DNA of 64,000 nucleotides from Streptomyces pyxinae (GCF_024756275.1 NZ_JANUGQ010000004.1:310001-374000); one strand, 5' to 3'. Counted from the stretch's first letter, positions 24,860 to 33,987 are shown. Numbers and translations are program-made. The notes: generated by a model from the letters alone, not told the origin.

Positions 24860-25927
24860 TCAGCCGTCCTGCCACAGGGTGGTGGGGGCCTCCTTCCGCA
24901 CCACGGGGGCGATCTCCTCGGCGAACCGGCGCAGTTGGTCGGTCTGTTCGGCCGGGGACAGCCCGGAGCTGTCGGCGGTGACGGACTGGAGGTCGTGGCG
25001 GTAGGCCGCGTGGAAGCCGAGGATCTTGTCGATGATCTGCTGGGGGCTGCCGATGAGATGGGGCCCGTCCGCGACGGCCTCCTCGATGGTGCGGAAGGGG
25101 GTGTTGTAGCCCGGCCTGCCCTCCAGCTGGGGCCGGTACGTCTGCCGGACCCGGGCCTCGTAGTAGTCCCGGAAGCGCGCCACCGCCTCCTGGGTGGTGT
25201 CCGCGATGAACAACCCGCCCGACCCCGCGCCCACATGGGCGGTGCCGGGGTCGTGACCGTACGCCTCGAACCGCTCGCGGTAGTGCGCGATGAGCCGGGC
25301 GTACGCCGCGCGCGGCTGGATGGCGTTGGCGCTGAACAGCGGGTCACCGTGCCGGGCGGCCAGCTCCGGCGAGTTGAGGCTGGTGGCCGAGCCGTGCCAG
25401 ACCCGGGGCGGGCGCCCGGCGTACGGACGGGGGACGGTGGTGGCGCCGGTCAGCGGCGGGCGGAACCTGCCCCGCCAGCTGACGTTCTCCTCGCGCCAGA
25501 GCCGGCGCAGCAGCTCGTACTTCTCCGCCTGGTACTCCCACTGGAGCTCCTCGTCCAGGCCGAAGAGGTCGAAGTGGCCCATCTCCGCCCCCTTGCCGAC
25601 GACCAGTTCCAGGCGGCCCCGGGAGAGCTGGTGCAGGGTGGCGTAGTCCTCAGCGACCCGCACCGGATCGAGGACGGCGAGCACCGTGACCCCGGTGAGC
25701 AGCCGGATCCGGGTGGTCCGGGCGGCGAGCGCGCCGAGCAGCGCGGTCGGGCTGGAGGACAGAAAGGGCCCGGCGTGCCGCTCCCCCACGGCGTAGGCGT
25801 CGAAGCCCAGCTCCTCGGCGACCGCGCCGGTCTCGACCACCTCGGCCAACCGTTGGGCGGCCGAGGGAAGTTCACCGGTCAGCGGGTGCGGGGCGTGACC
25901 GACGATGGTGAGGACCTGAAACCTCAT
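24860..25927 (-). CDS. Luciferase-like (LLM) flavin-dependent monooxygenase
   Basis: The 355-residue protein shows the bacterial luciferase fold: MRFQVLTIVG start, AEELGFDAYAVGERHAGPFLSSSPTALLGALAARTTRIRLLTGVTVLAVLDPVRVAEDYATLHQLSRGRLELVVGKG in successive strands, and SPQQIIDKI late. It resembles the FMN-dependent monooxygenases that lie next to ABC importers for sulfur compounds. It would oxidise an imported organosulfur or similar compound with reduced flavin and O2. GGAGGT precedes the ATG by 5 bases. Upstream lies a 31-bp minisatellite and the first substrate-binding-protein gene. Confidence 0.88.
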   Translation of the reverse strand: MRFQVLTIVGHAPHPLTGELPSAAQRLAEVVETGAVAEELGFDAYAVGERHAGPFLSSSPTALLGALAARTTRIRLLTGVTVLAVLDPVRVAEDYATLHQLSRGRLELVVGKGAEMGHFDLFGLDEELQWEYQAEKYELLRRLWREENVSWRGRFRPPLTGATTVPRPYAGRPPRVWHGSATSLNSPELAARHGDPLFSANAIQPRAAYARLIAHYRERFEAYGHDPGTAHVGAGSGGLFIADTTQEAVARFRDYYEARVRQTYRPQLEGRPGYNTPFRTIEEAVADGPHLIGSPQQIIDKILGFHAAYRHDLQSVTADSSGLSPAEQTDQLRRFAEEIAPVVRKEAPTTLWQDG

Positions 25928-26004
25928 ACGGGACCTCCGGGGGCGGGGAGCGAGTGGCCGGGACGGCGGGCGGGCCCGGCGGAGGAGAGGGGGTGGTGGG
26001 CGGG

Positions 26005-26159
26005 TCAGCCGGCCGTACGGGACAGACCAGGCTGCTCAGCCGGCCGTACGGGACAGACCAGGCTGCTCAGCCGGCCGTACGGGACAGACCAGGCTGCTCA
26101 GCCGGCCGTACGGGACAGACCAGGCTGCTCAGCCGGCCGTACGGGGCAGGCCGGGCGGG
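26005..26159. repeat. 31-bp minisatellite derived from the end of a binding-protein gene
   Basis: Four near-identical 31-bp units begin at 26005, 26036, 26067 and 26098 (each TCAGCCGGCCGTACGGGACA followed by 11 more bases). The fifth, diverged unit at 26129 is the 3' end of the binding-protein gene itself: its first three bases are the stop codon. The array thus looks like repeated duplication of that gene end, placed in the leader of the monooxygenase gene. Each unit can pair CAGCC with GGCTG. Confidence 0.92.
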
Positions 26160-27112
26160 TTGATCTCGGACCGGGTGACGGCCTCGTCGGACAGCCCCCA
26201 GCGCTTCAGCACCTCGGCGTACGTGCCGTTGCGGATGACCTCGTCGAGGGCGGCGGCCAGCGGCTCGGCCAGGCCGCTGTCCTTCTTGGTGGTGGCCGCG
26301 ATGAGGCCCTGGAGGGAGGCGCCGGCGCCGGAGTACGTGCCCGCGATCTCGGTCTGGCCGGCGGTGGCCACCTGGTAGGCCGCGGTCGGGTGGGGGCCGA
26401 GGTAGAGGTCGATCCGGCCGGAGCGGAGAGCCAGATAGGTGTCGCTGTCCTTCTGGTAGTACCGGATGTCCACCGGCCGCCGGCCGGCCCTCCTGTCGGC
26501 CTCGCTCCACTCCACCAGGAGCTTCTCCTGGTTGGTGCCGCTGCTCACCGCGACGGTGCGGCCGGCCACGTCCGCCGGTCCGCCGATCTTCAGTCCGCTG
26601 CCCTTCTTCGCGAGAAAGGCCAGGTTGTCCTTGCGGTAGGTGGCGAAGTCGTACTTCTCCTTGCGCTCCTCGGTGACGGTGATGTTGCTGAAGCCCACGT
26701 CGTACTTGGCGCTGTCCAGGCCCACGAAGAGGTTCTCCCAGGACGCCTTGTTGAGGTGCACCCGCAGGCCGAGGACACCGGCGACCAGATGGGCGAGGTC
26801 GGGCTCCACACCGATCACGGTCTTGTCGTCGGTGGCGTGGAAGGCGAGCGGCGGGGCGGAGTCGGAGGAGGTGGCCACCTCCAGGACCCCGCTCCGGCGG
26901 ATCCGCTCCGGGAGTCCGGCGGCTATGGACTCGACCTTCCCGGTGGTGATCCGCTTCCGGTCGGGGCTCAGGTCGAGTGTGGTCCGGGTGCCCGAGCCGG
27001 CCGCGACCTCGGTGGTGGCCCCGTCCGAGGGGTTGGCGCAGCCACCGAGGGCCAGGGCGGAGGCGAGCCCGAGAGCGACGGCGGCGGTGGTACGGGCGGC
27101 GGGCATGGGCAC
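26129..27112 (-). CDS. Polar-amino-acid-type ABC substrate-binding lipoprotein
   Basis: The 327-residue precursor has a signal peptide with lipobox LALGGC (Cys about 22), then a type II periplasmic-binding fold of the family 3 kind: GVLEVATSSDSAPPLAF, IGVEPDLAHLVAGVLGL, YDVGFSNITVTEERKEKYDFATY, and IRNGTYAEVLKRWG at the end. It would deliver a polar amino acid or related solute to the permease at 28056 or 32938. The GTG at 27112 is chosen because AAGGAG lies 8 bases upstream; an ATG at 27106 is possible. A second, paralogous binding protein lies at 29227. Confidence 0.9.
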   Translation of the reverse strand: MPMPAARTTAAVALGLASALALGGCANPSDGATTEVAAGSGTRTTLDLSPDRKRITTGKVESIAAGLPERIRRSGVLEVATSSDSAPPLAFHATDDKTVIGVEPDLAHLVAGVLGLRVHLNKASWENLFVGLDSAKYDVGFSNITVTEERKEKYDFATYRKDNLAFLAKKGSGLKIGGPADVAGRTVAVSSGTNQEKLLVEWSEADRRAGRRPVDIRYYQKDSDTYLALRSGRIDLYLGPHPTAAYQVATAGQTEIAGTYSGAGASLQGLIAATTKKDSGLAEPLAAALDEVIRNGTYAEVLKRWGLSDEAVTRSEINPPGLPRTAG

Positions 27113-27234
27113 GGTCGGATCTCCTTATTGCGGCGGTGCGGCGGTGCGGCGGGCACGGCGGTCGCGGCGGTGGGTGGGACGCCGGCGCGGAGGGTGAACG
27201 GGGGCGAAGGCCGGCGAAGGGAGACGGGCGGCGG

Positions 27235-28059
27235 TCAGAGCACCTTGGAGAGGAAGGCCCGGGTGCGTTCCTGTCGCGGGTTGTCGAGCACGGCCGAGGG
27301 CGGCCCCTGTTCGACGACGACTCCGCCGTCCATGAAGACCACGGTGTCCGCGACCTCACGGGCGAAGCCGATCTCATGGGTGACGACGATCATCGTGGTG
27401 CCGCTCCGGGCCAGGTCCTTGATCACGTCCAGGACCTCCCCGACCAGCTCCGGGTCGAGCGCCGAGGTGGGTTCGTCGAAGAGCAGCACCTTCGGTTCGA
27501 GGGCGAGCGCACGGGCGATGGCCACTCGCTGCTGCTGGCCGCCGGAGAGCTGCCGGGGATAGGTGCCGGCCCTGCCCGCGAGGCCGACCCGCTCCAGCAG
27601 CCGGCGCGCCGTCTCCCGGGCCTCCTTGCGCGGACGGCGGAGCGCGGAGACGGGTGCCTCGACCAGGTTCTCCTCCACCGTGAGATGGGGGAAGAGATTG
27701 AAGTCCTGGAAGACGAAGCCGATCCGGGTGCGCTGCCTCAGCACCTCCTTCTCCTTGAGCTCGTACAGCTTGTCGCCGGAGCGGCGGTAGCCGATCAGCT
27801 CGCCGTCCACACTGATCCAGCCGCGATCGACCTTCTCCAGGTGGTTGATGGTGCGCAGCAGGGTGGACTTCCCGGAGCCGGACGGGCCGAGGACCACGGT
27901 GACCTCGCCGGCCCGGACCCGCAGGTCCACGCCGCGCAGCACCTCCAGCGGGCCGAAGCCCTTGTGGACGCCCCGGACGTCCACCATCACCCGGTCCGTC
28001 TCACCGGCGGTGCCGTCCGCCGCGCCCTTCGGGCTCGCGGGGCTCTTCGACAGGGTCAT
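27235..28059 (-). CDS. Amino-acid-type ABC importer ATP-binding protein
   Basis: The 274-residue ATPase is of the GlnQ/HisP type: Walker [10 protein letters not shown], signature [16 protein letters not shown], Walker [14 protein letters not shown] and the H-loop [11 protein letters not shown]. It carries an N-terminal extension of about 25 Ser/Ala/Lys residues. It is the only importer ATPase of the locus and probably serves both permeases. Start codon overlaps the permease stop (ATGA). Confidence 0.93.
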   Translation of the reverse strand: MTLSKSPASPKGAADGTAGETDRVMVDVRGVHKGFGPLEVLRGVDLRVRAGEVTVVLGPSGSGKSTLLRTINHLEKVDRGWISVDGELIGYRRSGDKLYELKEKEVLRQRTRIGFVFQDFNLFPHLTVEENLVEAPVSALRRPRKEARETARRLLERVGLAGRAGTYPRQLSGGQQQRVAIARALALEPKVLLFDEPTSALDPELVGEVLDVIKDLARSGTTMIVVTHEIGFAREVADTVVFMDGGVVVEQGPPSAVLDNPRQERTRAFLSKVL

Positions 28060-29093
28060 CGGTTCTCTCCCCGGAGGGTCGCGGCGGGTACGACGGGACG
28101 GTCGCGCCGGGCGGCGGCGGCCCGCAGGGCGCGGAGCGAGCGCCGGGCCCGCTGGAGCGGCGTCGGCGGCGGTGTGCGGTCGGCGCCCCGGGCGAAGTGC
28201 CGCTCGACGTAGTACTGCGCCACCGACAGCACCGAGGTCAGCACGACGTACCAGGCGGTGGCGACCAGCAGCAGGGGGATCACCCGGCCGGTGCGGCCGT
28301 AGACCACCTGCACCTGGTAGAAGAGCTCACCGATCGCCATCACATAGACCACCGAGGTGCCCTTGAGCAGGCCCACGACCTCGTTGCCGGCCGCGGGCAG
28401 GATGGCGCGCATGGCCTGCGGCAGCACGATCCGGCGGATCTGCCGCAGCCGGGGGATGCCCAGCGCCGCGGCGGCCTCCAGCTGGCCGTGGTCGACCGAG
28501 ACGACACCGCCGCGCACGATCTCGGCGGCATAGGCGGCCTGGTGGAGCGAGAGCCCCACGACGGCGGCGCCGATGGTGCCGATGAGGCTGTCGCTGTCGA
28601 CCGACCAGAGGACCGGCCCGAACGGGATGCCGAGCCCCAACTCCTCGTAGAGAGCGCTCAGGTTGAACCAGAAGACCAGCTGGACGATCATCGGGATGGA
28701 CCGGAAGATCCAGATGTAGGTCCAGGCGGCGGTGGCGAGCACCGGGCTGCGGGAGAGCCGCATGAAGGCGAGTACGGTGCCGAGGAGAAAGCCCAGCACG
28801 GTGGCGCAGGCGGTGAGCTGGAGGGTCACCCCCACCGCCTGGACGATGGTCTCGGAGAAGAGATAGCCGCGGAAGACGTCCCACTCCCAGACCGGGTTGG
28901 TGGCCAGTCCATGGGTGAACTGTGCGGCCAGTACGGCCACCGCGAGAGCCGCCGCCCACCGGGCGGGGTGGCGGGCGGGCACGACGGTGAGGGACCCGGG
29001 ACCGCCCGGGCCGGACGGCGGGCCGGGCGCGGTGGCGCCGGTGGCGGACGGATCGCCGGACGGGGCGGCGGCGGTCGTGGCGGTGGGTCTCAT
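28056..29093 (-). CDS. Amino-acid-type ABC importer permease 1
   Basis: The 345-residue permease has an N-terminal Pro/Gly-rich cytoplasmic tail (about 45 residues), one extra membrane segment and then the HisM-type core: [43 protein letters not shown] and the EAA loop [24 protein letters not shown]. It closely parallels the permease at 32938, and the two may form a heterodimer. It follows a 16-bp repeat block that lies between it and the second binding-protein gene. Confidence 0.92.
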   Translation of the reverse strand: MRPTATTAAAPSGDPSATGATAPGPPSGPGGPGSLTVVPARHPARWAAALAVAVLAAQFTHGLATNPVWEWDVFRGYLFSETIVQAVGVTLQLTACATVLGFLLGTVLAFMRLSRSPVLATAAWTYIWIFRSIPMIVQLVFWFNLSALYEELGLGIPFGPVLWSVDSDSLIGTIGAAVVGLSLHQAAYAAEIVRGGVVSVDHGQLEAAAALGIPRLRQIRRIVLPQAMRAILPAAGNEVVGLLKGTSVVYVMAIGELFYQVQVVYGRTGRVIPLLLVATAWYVVLTSVLSVAQYYVERHFARGADRTPPPTPLQRARRSLRALRAAAARRDRPVVPAATLRGENR

Positions 29094-29102
29094 GGTGGTG
29101 GG

Positions 29103-29195
29103 GTACTCGGCTCTCAGGGGTACTCGGTCCTCGGCGGGCGTACGGCTCTCGGGGTGTACGGCTCTCGGGGTGTACGGCTCTCGGGGCGTTCGGTC
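29103..29195. repeat. 16-bp tandem repeat after the second binding-protein gene
   Basis: GTACGGCTCTCGGGGT occurs three times in tandem (29140-29187, last base changed), flanked by degenerate copies (GTACTCGGCTCTCAGGGG at 29103, TACTCGGTCCTCGGCGGG at 29121, GTTCGGTCCTCGGGG at 29188). CTCAGGGGTACTCGG at 29112 resembles CTCAGGGGTGCTCGG, which spans the stop codon of the adjacent gene at 29226. Confidence 0.85.
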
Positions 29196-29226
29196 CTCGG
29201 GGCCTCGCCCCGGGGCTCTTCGGCGC

Positions 29227-30243
29227 TCAGGGGTGCTCGGGCGGGCTGATCCGCGAGGTGTCGATCGCGGAGGCCTCGGTGCCCCACTTCTTCAGGATCC
29301 GCCGGTAGGTGCCGTTCCTGATCAGCTCGTTGACGGCGGCCTGGAACGCCTTGGTGAGCGGGGAGCCCTTGGGGAAGGCGAATCCGACGTCGAGCCGGTG
29401 GAACTCGCCGAGGAAGGCGGTCCGGGCGGCGGGCTGGGCCGCCTGGTACCGCAGTCCGTTGATGGTCGACATGATCACATCGATCCGGCCCTGCTGGAGC
29501 GCGGTGAGTGTGGCTCCGTTCTCCGCGTACGCCTTCACCTCGTACGGCTTCTTGCCGGCCTGGGCGCACACGTCCTTCCGCGCGCTCAGCGTCGCTTCGA
29601 AGGTGGTGCCGGCCCCGATGCCCACGGTCCGCCCGCAGAGCTGGACCAGGTCGGTGACACGGTCACCGAACGAGGTGTCGCCCCGCCGTGCCGCGAAGCC
29701 CTGGCCGTCGTCGACGTAGGTGACGAAGTCGATGCTCTTCAACCGCTCGGTGGTGACCCCGAAGTTGCCGGTGCCGACGTCGTACTTGCCGCTGCGCAGC
29801 GCGGGCAGGATCGTCTCGAAGGAGGCGTCCTGGCGCTCCAGCCGGAGACCGAGCACCCTGGCGACGGCGTCCGCGACGTCGATGTCCTGGCCCTCCGGCT
29901 TCCGGTCCGTCCCGTTCGGGTAGTACGCCGAGGGCGGGGTCCCGGTGGAGGTGCCGATCCGGAGGGTGCCGGAGGCCCGTACGGCGGCGGGCAGCAGCGC
30001 GGCGGCGGAGTCCACCCGGTGGACGGCGGACACCGGGTCGTCGGTCGGCACCGGGCGCGCCCCGGCCCCCGCGACCGCCGTACCGGGATCGCCGGATCCG
30101 CAGCCGGTCAGGGCCAGGAGCGGCAGCAGCGCGAACCCGGCCGCGACGGCACGGGCACGGGCACGGGCACGGGTACGCGTTCGGGGACGGGGGCGGACGT
30201 ACGAGGACGACACCGAAGGGGCGTCGGCACGAGGGGACTTCAC
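29227..30243 (-). CDS. Polar-amino-acid-type ABC substrate-binding lipoprotein 2
   Basis: The 338-residue precursor starts at a GTG overlapping the GNAT stop. Its signal peptide has an unusually long basic n-region (RPRPRTRTRARARARA, from an ACGGGC hexanucleotide run at about 30146-30175) and a lipobox LALTGC. The mature part is a family 3 binding protein: SGTLRIGTSTGTPPSAYY, EGQDIDVADAVARVLGL, YDVGTGNFGVTTERLKSIDFVTY, IRNGTYRRILKKWG. It is paralogous to the protein at 26129 but clearly diverged, suggesting two ligands feeding one importer. Confidence 0.9.
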   Translation of the reverse strand: MKSPRADAPSVSSSYVRPRPRTRTRARARARAVAAGFALLPLLALTGCGSGDPGTAVAGAGARPVPTDDPVSAVHRVDSAAALLPAAVRASGTLRIGTSTGTPPSAYYPNGTDRKPEGQDIDVADAVARVLGLRLERQDASFETILPALRSGKYDVGTGNFGVTTERLKSIDFVTYVDDGQGFAARRGDTSFGDRVTDLVQLCGRTVGIGAGTTFEATLSARKDVCAQAGKKPYEVKAYAENGATLTALQQGRIDVIMSTINGLRYQAAQPAARTAFLGEFHRLDVGFAFPKGSPLTKAFQAAVNELIRNGTYRRILKKWGTEASAIDTSRISPPEHP

Positions 30244-30785
30244 AGGGCTCTGGCCTCTCCGGGGCGGGCGGGGGCGGGCAGGTGCTTCTCGAACGGCAGC
30301 GGTCCGATGGACTCCGGGTCGGCGGTGGTGTCGAAGAGCGGGGTGTAGCCGCTCGTCAGGTAGAGATCGCGCGCCTCGGGCTGCCGGGGCCCGGTGGTCA
30401 GGTAGATCCGCCGGTAGCCGACCCGGACCACCTCGGACTCCAGCTCGGCGAGCACCCGGCGGGCCAGGCCCCGGCGGCGGTGGGCGGAGTGTGTCCAGAC
30501 CCGCTTGAGCTCGGCCGTGCCGGAGTCGTACCGGCGGAAGGCACCGCCGGCGACCGGCTCGCCGCGCTCCAGCAGCAGCAACAGCACACCGCCGTACGCC
30601 GCGGTGAACTCCTCGTCCGGGTAACGGGTCAGCTCGGCGTGGGCGGACTCGCCGTAGCGCGCGGTGTACTCGGCGGCCAGTTCCCGGAGCAGCGGCTCCA
30701 CCCGGGGATCGGAGACCGGTACGCGGACGGTCACCGTCCCGGAGAGCGTGCCGGGCAGGGGGGTGGGGACGGTGGCGGCGGTCAC
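30240..30785 (-). CDS. GNAT N-acetyltransferase
   Basis: The 181-residue protein has the GNAT core: VRVPVSDPRVEPLLREL, a beta-bulge strand GTAELKRVWTHSAHRRRGLARRVLAELE containing the acetyl-CoA loop, and YRRIYLTTGPRQPEARDLYLTSGY. It starts at a GTG that overlaps the monooxygenase stop and ends over the start of the second binding protein. In B. subtilis the ytm sulfur locus also carries a GNAT that acetylates a sulfur-containing amino acid before oxidation; a similar role is proposed here. Confidence 0.87.
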   Translation of the reverse strand: MTAATVPTPLPGTLSGTVTVRVPVSDPRVEPLLRELAAEYTARYGESAHAELTRYPDEEFTAAYGGVLLLLLERGEPVAGGAFRRYDSGTAELKRVWTHSAHRRRGLARRVLAELESEVVRVGYRRIYLTTGPRQPEARDLYLTSGYTPLFDTTADPESIGPLPFEKHLPAPARPGEARAL

Positions 30786-31969
30786 TCGCCCACCGCCGCC
30801 AGGGTCCCGGTGGTGTGCGCCGCCCGCCCGGCGTCCCGTTCGGCCTTCGGCCCGGCGTCCCCCCTGGCATCCCGTTCGGCGTCCCGTTCGGCGTCCCGCT
30901 TGGCGACCTCCTCACGGACGAGCGGGATGACGTACCGGCCGAAGTCGATCGCGTCGTCCAGCAGGTCGTAGCCGCGCGCGGAGAGGATGTCCACGCCCAA
31001 GTCGTAGTAGTCGAGCAGTGCTTGGGCGACCGTCTCCGGGGTCCCGACCAGGGCGTTGGAGTTGCCCGCGCCCCCGGTGGCGGCGGCGGTCGGGGTCCAC
31101 AGGGCGCGGTCGTACCGCTCCCCCGCCTCGGCGATGGCGACGAGCCGCTGGGAGCCGGTGTTCTCCGGCGTGTCGCGGCGGTGGTGGCGTACGACTCCGG
31201 CCTCCCGGCGCTCGCGGATGGCGGCGACCGTGCGGTGGGCCTTCTCCCAGGCCAGCTCCTCGGTCGGGGCGATGATCGGACGGAAGGCCACCTGGATCCT
31301 CGGCACATCGGTGCGGCCGGCGGCCTTCGCGGCGGCCTTCACCGCCTCGATCTGCTGGGCGGTCTCGGCCAGGGGTTCGCCCCAGAGGCAGTAGATGTCC
31401 GCCTCGGCTCCCCCGGCGGCGTACGCGGCGGGGGACGAGCCGCCGAACGACACTCCCGGGCGCGGCTGCTGGACCGGGAAGACATCGCTGACGAAGTCGT
31501 GGAAGCGGTAGTGCTCGCCCTCGTGGTCGAAGGGCTCATGGGTGGTCCAGATCTTCTTGACGATCCGGATGTACTCCCGGGTGCGGGCGTAGCGCTCGTC
31601 CTTGGTGAGGGTGTCGCCCTCCCGCCGCTGCTCGTGGTCGTTGCCGCCGGTGATGAAGTGCACCGTCAGCCGGCCCTCGCTGATCCGGTCGAGGGTGGCG
31701 AAGGTCTTCGCGGCGAAGGTGGGGCTGGAGACATTGGGGCGGTGGGCCAGCAGGATCTGGAGGCGGTCCAGCCGGCTCGCGATGTACGCGGCGGCCGGTG
31801 CGGGGTCGGGCGAGCCGGAGCCGTAGGCGAACAGCACCCGGTCCCAGCCGTGGTCCTCGTGGGCCCGGGCGAGCCGGAGTGTGTACTCCTTGTCGAAGGC
31901 GGCGCCGGAGCGCGGAGTGGTTTCGGAGCCGTTGCTGGTCGCGGCGATACCGAGGAATTCCACGGGCAT
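30782..31969 (-). CDS. SsuD-like LLM monooxygenase
   Basis: The 395-residue protein resembles alkanesulfonate monooxygenase: MPVEFLGIAATSNGSET, WDRVLFAYGSGSPDPAPAAAYIA, RLTVHFITGGNDHEQRREGDTLTKDERYARTREY and SFGGSSPAAYAAGGAEADIYCLWGEP are typical of the SsuD/NtaA branch. It would use FMNH2 and O2 to cleave or oxidise an organosulfur compound. The C-terminus (about 365-390) is a charged repeat KRDAERDAERDARGDA not usual in the family. The start at 31969 follows GAGGAGA by 9 bases. It is the first large gene of the minus-strand operon behind the leader peptide. Confidence 0.9.
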   Translation of the reverse strand: MPVEFLGIAATSNGSETTPRSGAAFDKEYTLRLARAHEDHGWDRVLFAYGSGSPDPAPAAAYIASRLDRLQILLAHRPNVSSPTFAAKTFATLDRISEGRLTVHFITGGNDHEQRREGDTLTKDERYARTREYIRIVKKIWTTHEPFDHEGEHYRFHDFVSDVFPVQQPRPGVSFGGSSPAAYAAGGAEADIYCLWGEPLAETAQQIEAVKAAAKAAGRTDVPRIQVAFRPIIAPTEELAWEKAHRTVAAIRERREAGVVRHHRRDTPENTGSQRLVAIAEAGERYDRALWTPTAAATGGAGNSNALVGTPETVAQALLDYYDLGVDILSARGYDLLDDAIDFGRYVIPLVREEVAKRDAERDAERDARGDAGPKAERDAGRAAHTTGTLAAVGE

Positions 31970-32370
31970 GGGTGTCGGTCTCTCCTCAGGTCCCCCGGGC
32001 CTCCGGGGCCTCCGGGGGCGATCCGGCCCCGGCGGGCGGGCAGGGCGGACCACCGTCCGGGGACGGCGCGTCGGGGCACGGGTACGGACGGGTGTGGGCA
32101 CGGACGGACGGATGGCAGGCGCAGGGATGACGGGCGGGCGGACACCGGGCGGGCGGACGCGCACGGACGGGCGAAGGGCGTGACGGCGCCGGGATGCCGG
32201 GGCACCGGGCGCCGGGCGTCAGAGGTGGGCGGCAGCGGCGTCCGCGCGCCGGGGCGCGGACTGGTACGGAACCCGGCCCGTGCACGGCGGCGGTGGTGGT
32301 GCGGAAGGTGCTCGGCCCGCGACGGGGTCACCGAGGGAGGGAAGGGCCGGCCGGACGGCCCGCTGCCGAG

Positions 32371-32448
32371 TCAGGCGCGACACGCCGCGGACCACACCCG
32401 ACCGAAGTCGATGTGGTCGCGGGAGACCAAGCGCTGCTGGGCGTTCAT
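32371..32448 (-). CDS. 25-codon regulatory leader peptide
   Basis: This short frame encodes 25 residues with the core LVSRDHIDF...SAAC. That pattern (basic residues, LVSRxHIDL, a few residues, then SALC/SAxC near the end) matches the putative leader peptides that streptomycetes place upstream of sulfur-assimilation genes, where cysteine supply is thought to be sensed at the C-terminal Cys codon (TGT here, third codon from the stop). TTGACG (32484-32479) and ATTCAG complement CTGAAT (32461-32456) with a 17-bp spacer put the transcription start on the ATG, so it may be leaderless. An ATG nine bases upstream is also in frame. Confidence 0.72.
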   Translation of the reverse strand: MNAQQRLVSRDHIDFGRVWSAACRA

Positions 32449-32546
32449 GCGTTCCATTCAGCAGGACGACGCGCGGTACGTCAACCACCGTCCGGCCACC
32501 GGAACCGGCCTTCGTCCAGGCTCAACATGCCTGTAACACAACAGCG

Positions 32547-32584
32547 TTGACAGCCCTCCGCACCTGCTGCCTACGATCGAGCGC
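32547..32584 (+). promoter_or_regulatory. Promoter of the divergent permease-FAD operon
   Basis: A perfect TTGACA (32547-32552) is followed by TACGAT (32572-32577) with a 19-bp spacer. Transcription would start near 32584, leaving a leader of about 350 bases before the permease ATG at 32938. No supported small frame was found in that leader. Confidence 0.6.
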
Positions 32585-32937
32585 GGATCGGCCCCCGCCC
32601 TGTCGCACCCGTGCCGGGCAGGCGGCGGCCCGTCCGGCCGCGTTGAGGGACGCGGCGCGCGTGACGACACGGCACCCCGGCCAGGAGGCGGGCCCTATGG
32701 CCGGGGGCACAGGGCCCATGGGCCGGGTACCGGGTCTCCCGGCCGGGACGCGGAACCCACGGCGGGGCGCGACTTCCGCCCCGGCCGGCGCGTGGGGCTC
32801 CCGGCGGAGGCGCGGCTCCCACCCCGGGCCCGAGCCGCGCGTGGCCCCGGGCCACACCGTGACCACCGCCCCCACCCCACCATCCGTCCCCTCGTCCGCC
32901 CCCACGCCCGCGACTCCCTCGTTCCGGAGAGCCCCCG

Positions 32938-33987
32938 ATGGCCACGCCTTCCCGTCTCACCGCCCTCGACGTCCCCTTCCCCCCGGCCGGCGATCCGGCG
33001 GCCGGTCCGCGCCCCCGGGCCACGGCACCCCCACCGGCCGACGCCTCCGGGGCCCTGCCGAGAATCGTGCCTCGCCGGAAGACCGGCCGGCTGGTCGCGG
33101 CCGCCGTGGCGCTGCTGCTCTTCGCCATGGCGGTGAACTCGGTGGTACGGAACGACGCCTTCCAATGGGACGTGGTGGGGCGGTACTTCACCACCGCCGC
33201 CGTCCTCGACGGGCTGTGGATGACCCTGTGGCTCACCGCCGTGGTGACGGTCCTGGGCTTTCTGCTCGGCATCCCGCTGGCGGTGGCACGGCTCTCCGCC
33301 AATCCGGTGCTCCGGACCCTGAGCTGGGGCTATGTCTGGATCTTCCGTTCCACCCCGCTGCTGGTGCAGTTGCTCTTCTGGTTCAACATCGGCGCCCTCT
33401 ACCCCACGCTCGGTCTCGGGATCCCGTTCGGGCCCCGGCTGGTGAGCGTCGAGACGGTGAATCTGCTCGGTCCCACCCTCACCGCCGTCATCGGGCTCAC
33501 CCTGCACGAGGCCGCCTACGCCGCCGAGGTGGTGCGCGGCGGCATCCTCTCGGTGGACGCCGGACAGGCCGAGGCCGCCCAGGCGCTCGGCCTCGGCCGG
33601 TGGCGGACGCTGCGCCGGATCGTCGTCCCGCAGGCGATGCGGGCCATCGTGCCGACCGCCGGGAACATGCTGATCGGGACGCTCAAGGGCACCAGCATCG
33701 TCAGTGTGCTGGCCGTGCACGACCTGCTGTTCTCGGTGCAGTTGGTCTACAACCAGACGTACCAGGTCATCCCGCTGCTGCTGGTCGCCACCCTCTGGTA
33801 CATCGCCGTCACCACCGTGCTCGGCGCCGGCCAGTACTACGTCGAGCGGTACTACGCCCGGGGCAGCACGCGGGGCCTGCCGCCCACTCCGCTCGGGCGG
33901 CTGCGGGTGACCCTGGCCGGCCTGCGGGCGCGGCTGCGCCGGGCGACCGCCGCCGACGCCGGGCCCGCCACCGGGGGTGACCGGTGA
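32938..33987 (+). CDS. Amino-acid-type ABC importer permease 2
   Basis: The 349-residue permease parallels the one at 28056: a Pro-rich N-terminal tail, RRKTGRLVAAAVALLLFAMAV membrane segment, [39 protein letters not shown] and the EAA loop EAAQALGLGRWRTLRRIVVPQAMR. GGAG lies 9 bases before the ATG. It is transcribed away from the rest of the importer, but no other ATPase is near. Its stop overlaps the GTG of the FAD-binding protein gene. Confidence 0.92.
   Translation: MATPSRLTALDVPFPPAGDPAAGPRPRATAPPPADASGALPRIVPRRKTGRLVAAAVALLLFAMAVNSVVRNDAFQWDVVGRYFTTAAVLDGLWMTLWLTAVVTVLGFLLGIPLAVARLSANPVLRTLSWGYVWIFRSTPLLVQLLFWFNIGALYPTLGLGIPFGPRLVSVETVNLLGPTLTAVIGLTLHEAAYAAEVVRGGILSVDAGQAEAAQALGLGRWRTLRRIVVPQAMRAIVPTAGNMLIGTLKGTSIVSVLAVHDLLFSVQLVYNQTYQVIPLLLVATLWYIAVTTVLGAGQYYVERYYARGSTRGLPPTPLGRLRVTLAGLRARLRRATAADAGPATGGDR

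Larger units (their letters stand above)
31970..32937. other. Divergent regulatory region of the sulfur-type locus
   Basis: Apart from the leader peptide and the plus-strand promoter, this 970-bp gap contains G/C-rich simple repeats (GGGCGGGCGGAC at about 32130 and 32147; CGGACGG runs at 32088-32112) and no further gene I can support. The 400-base stretch between leader peptide and monooxygenase is long enough for an attenuator. Confidence 0.5.

Noticed and set aside
26005..26159. CRISPR-like regular repeats
   Set aside because: Units are contiguous with no spacers, and the last unit is a gene end. It is a minisatellite.
32698..32937. Second leader peptide or gene before the divergent permease, starting at the ATG after GGAGG at 32698
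   Set aside because: The frame stays open out of phase into the permease and is Pro/Arg/Gly-rich, with no Cys-type leader motif.
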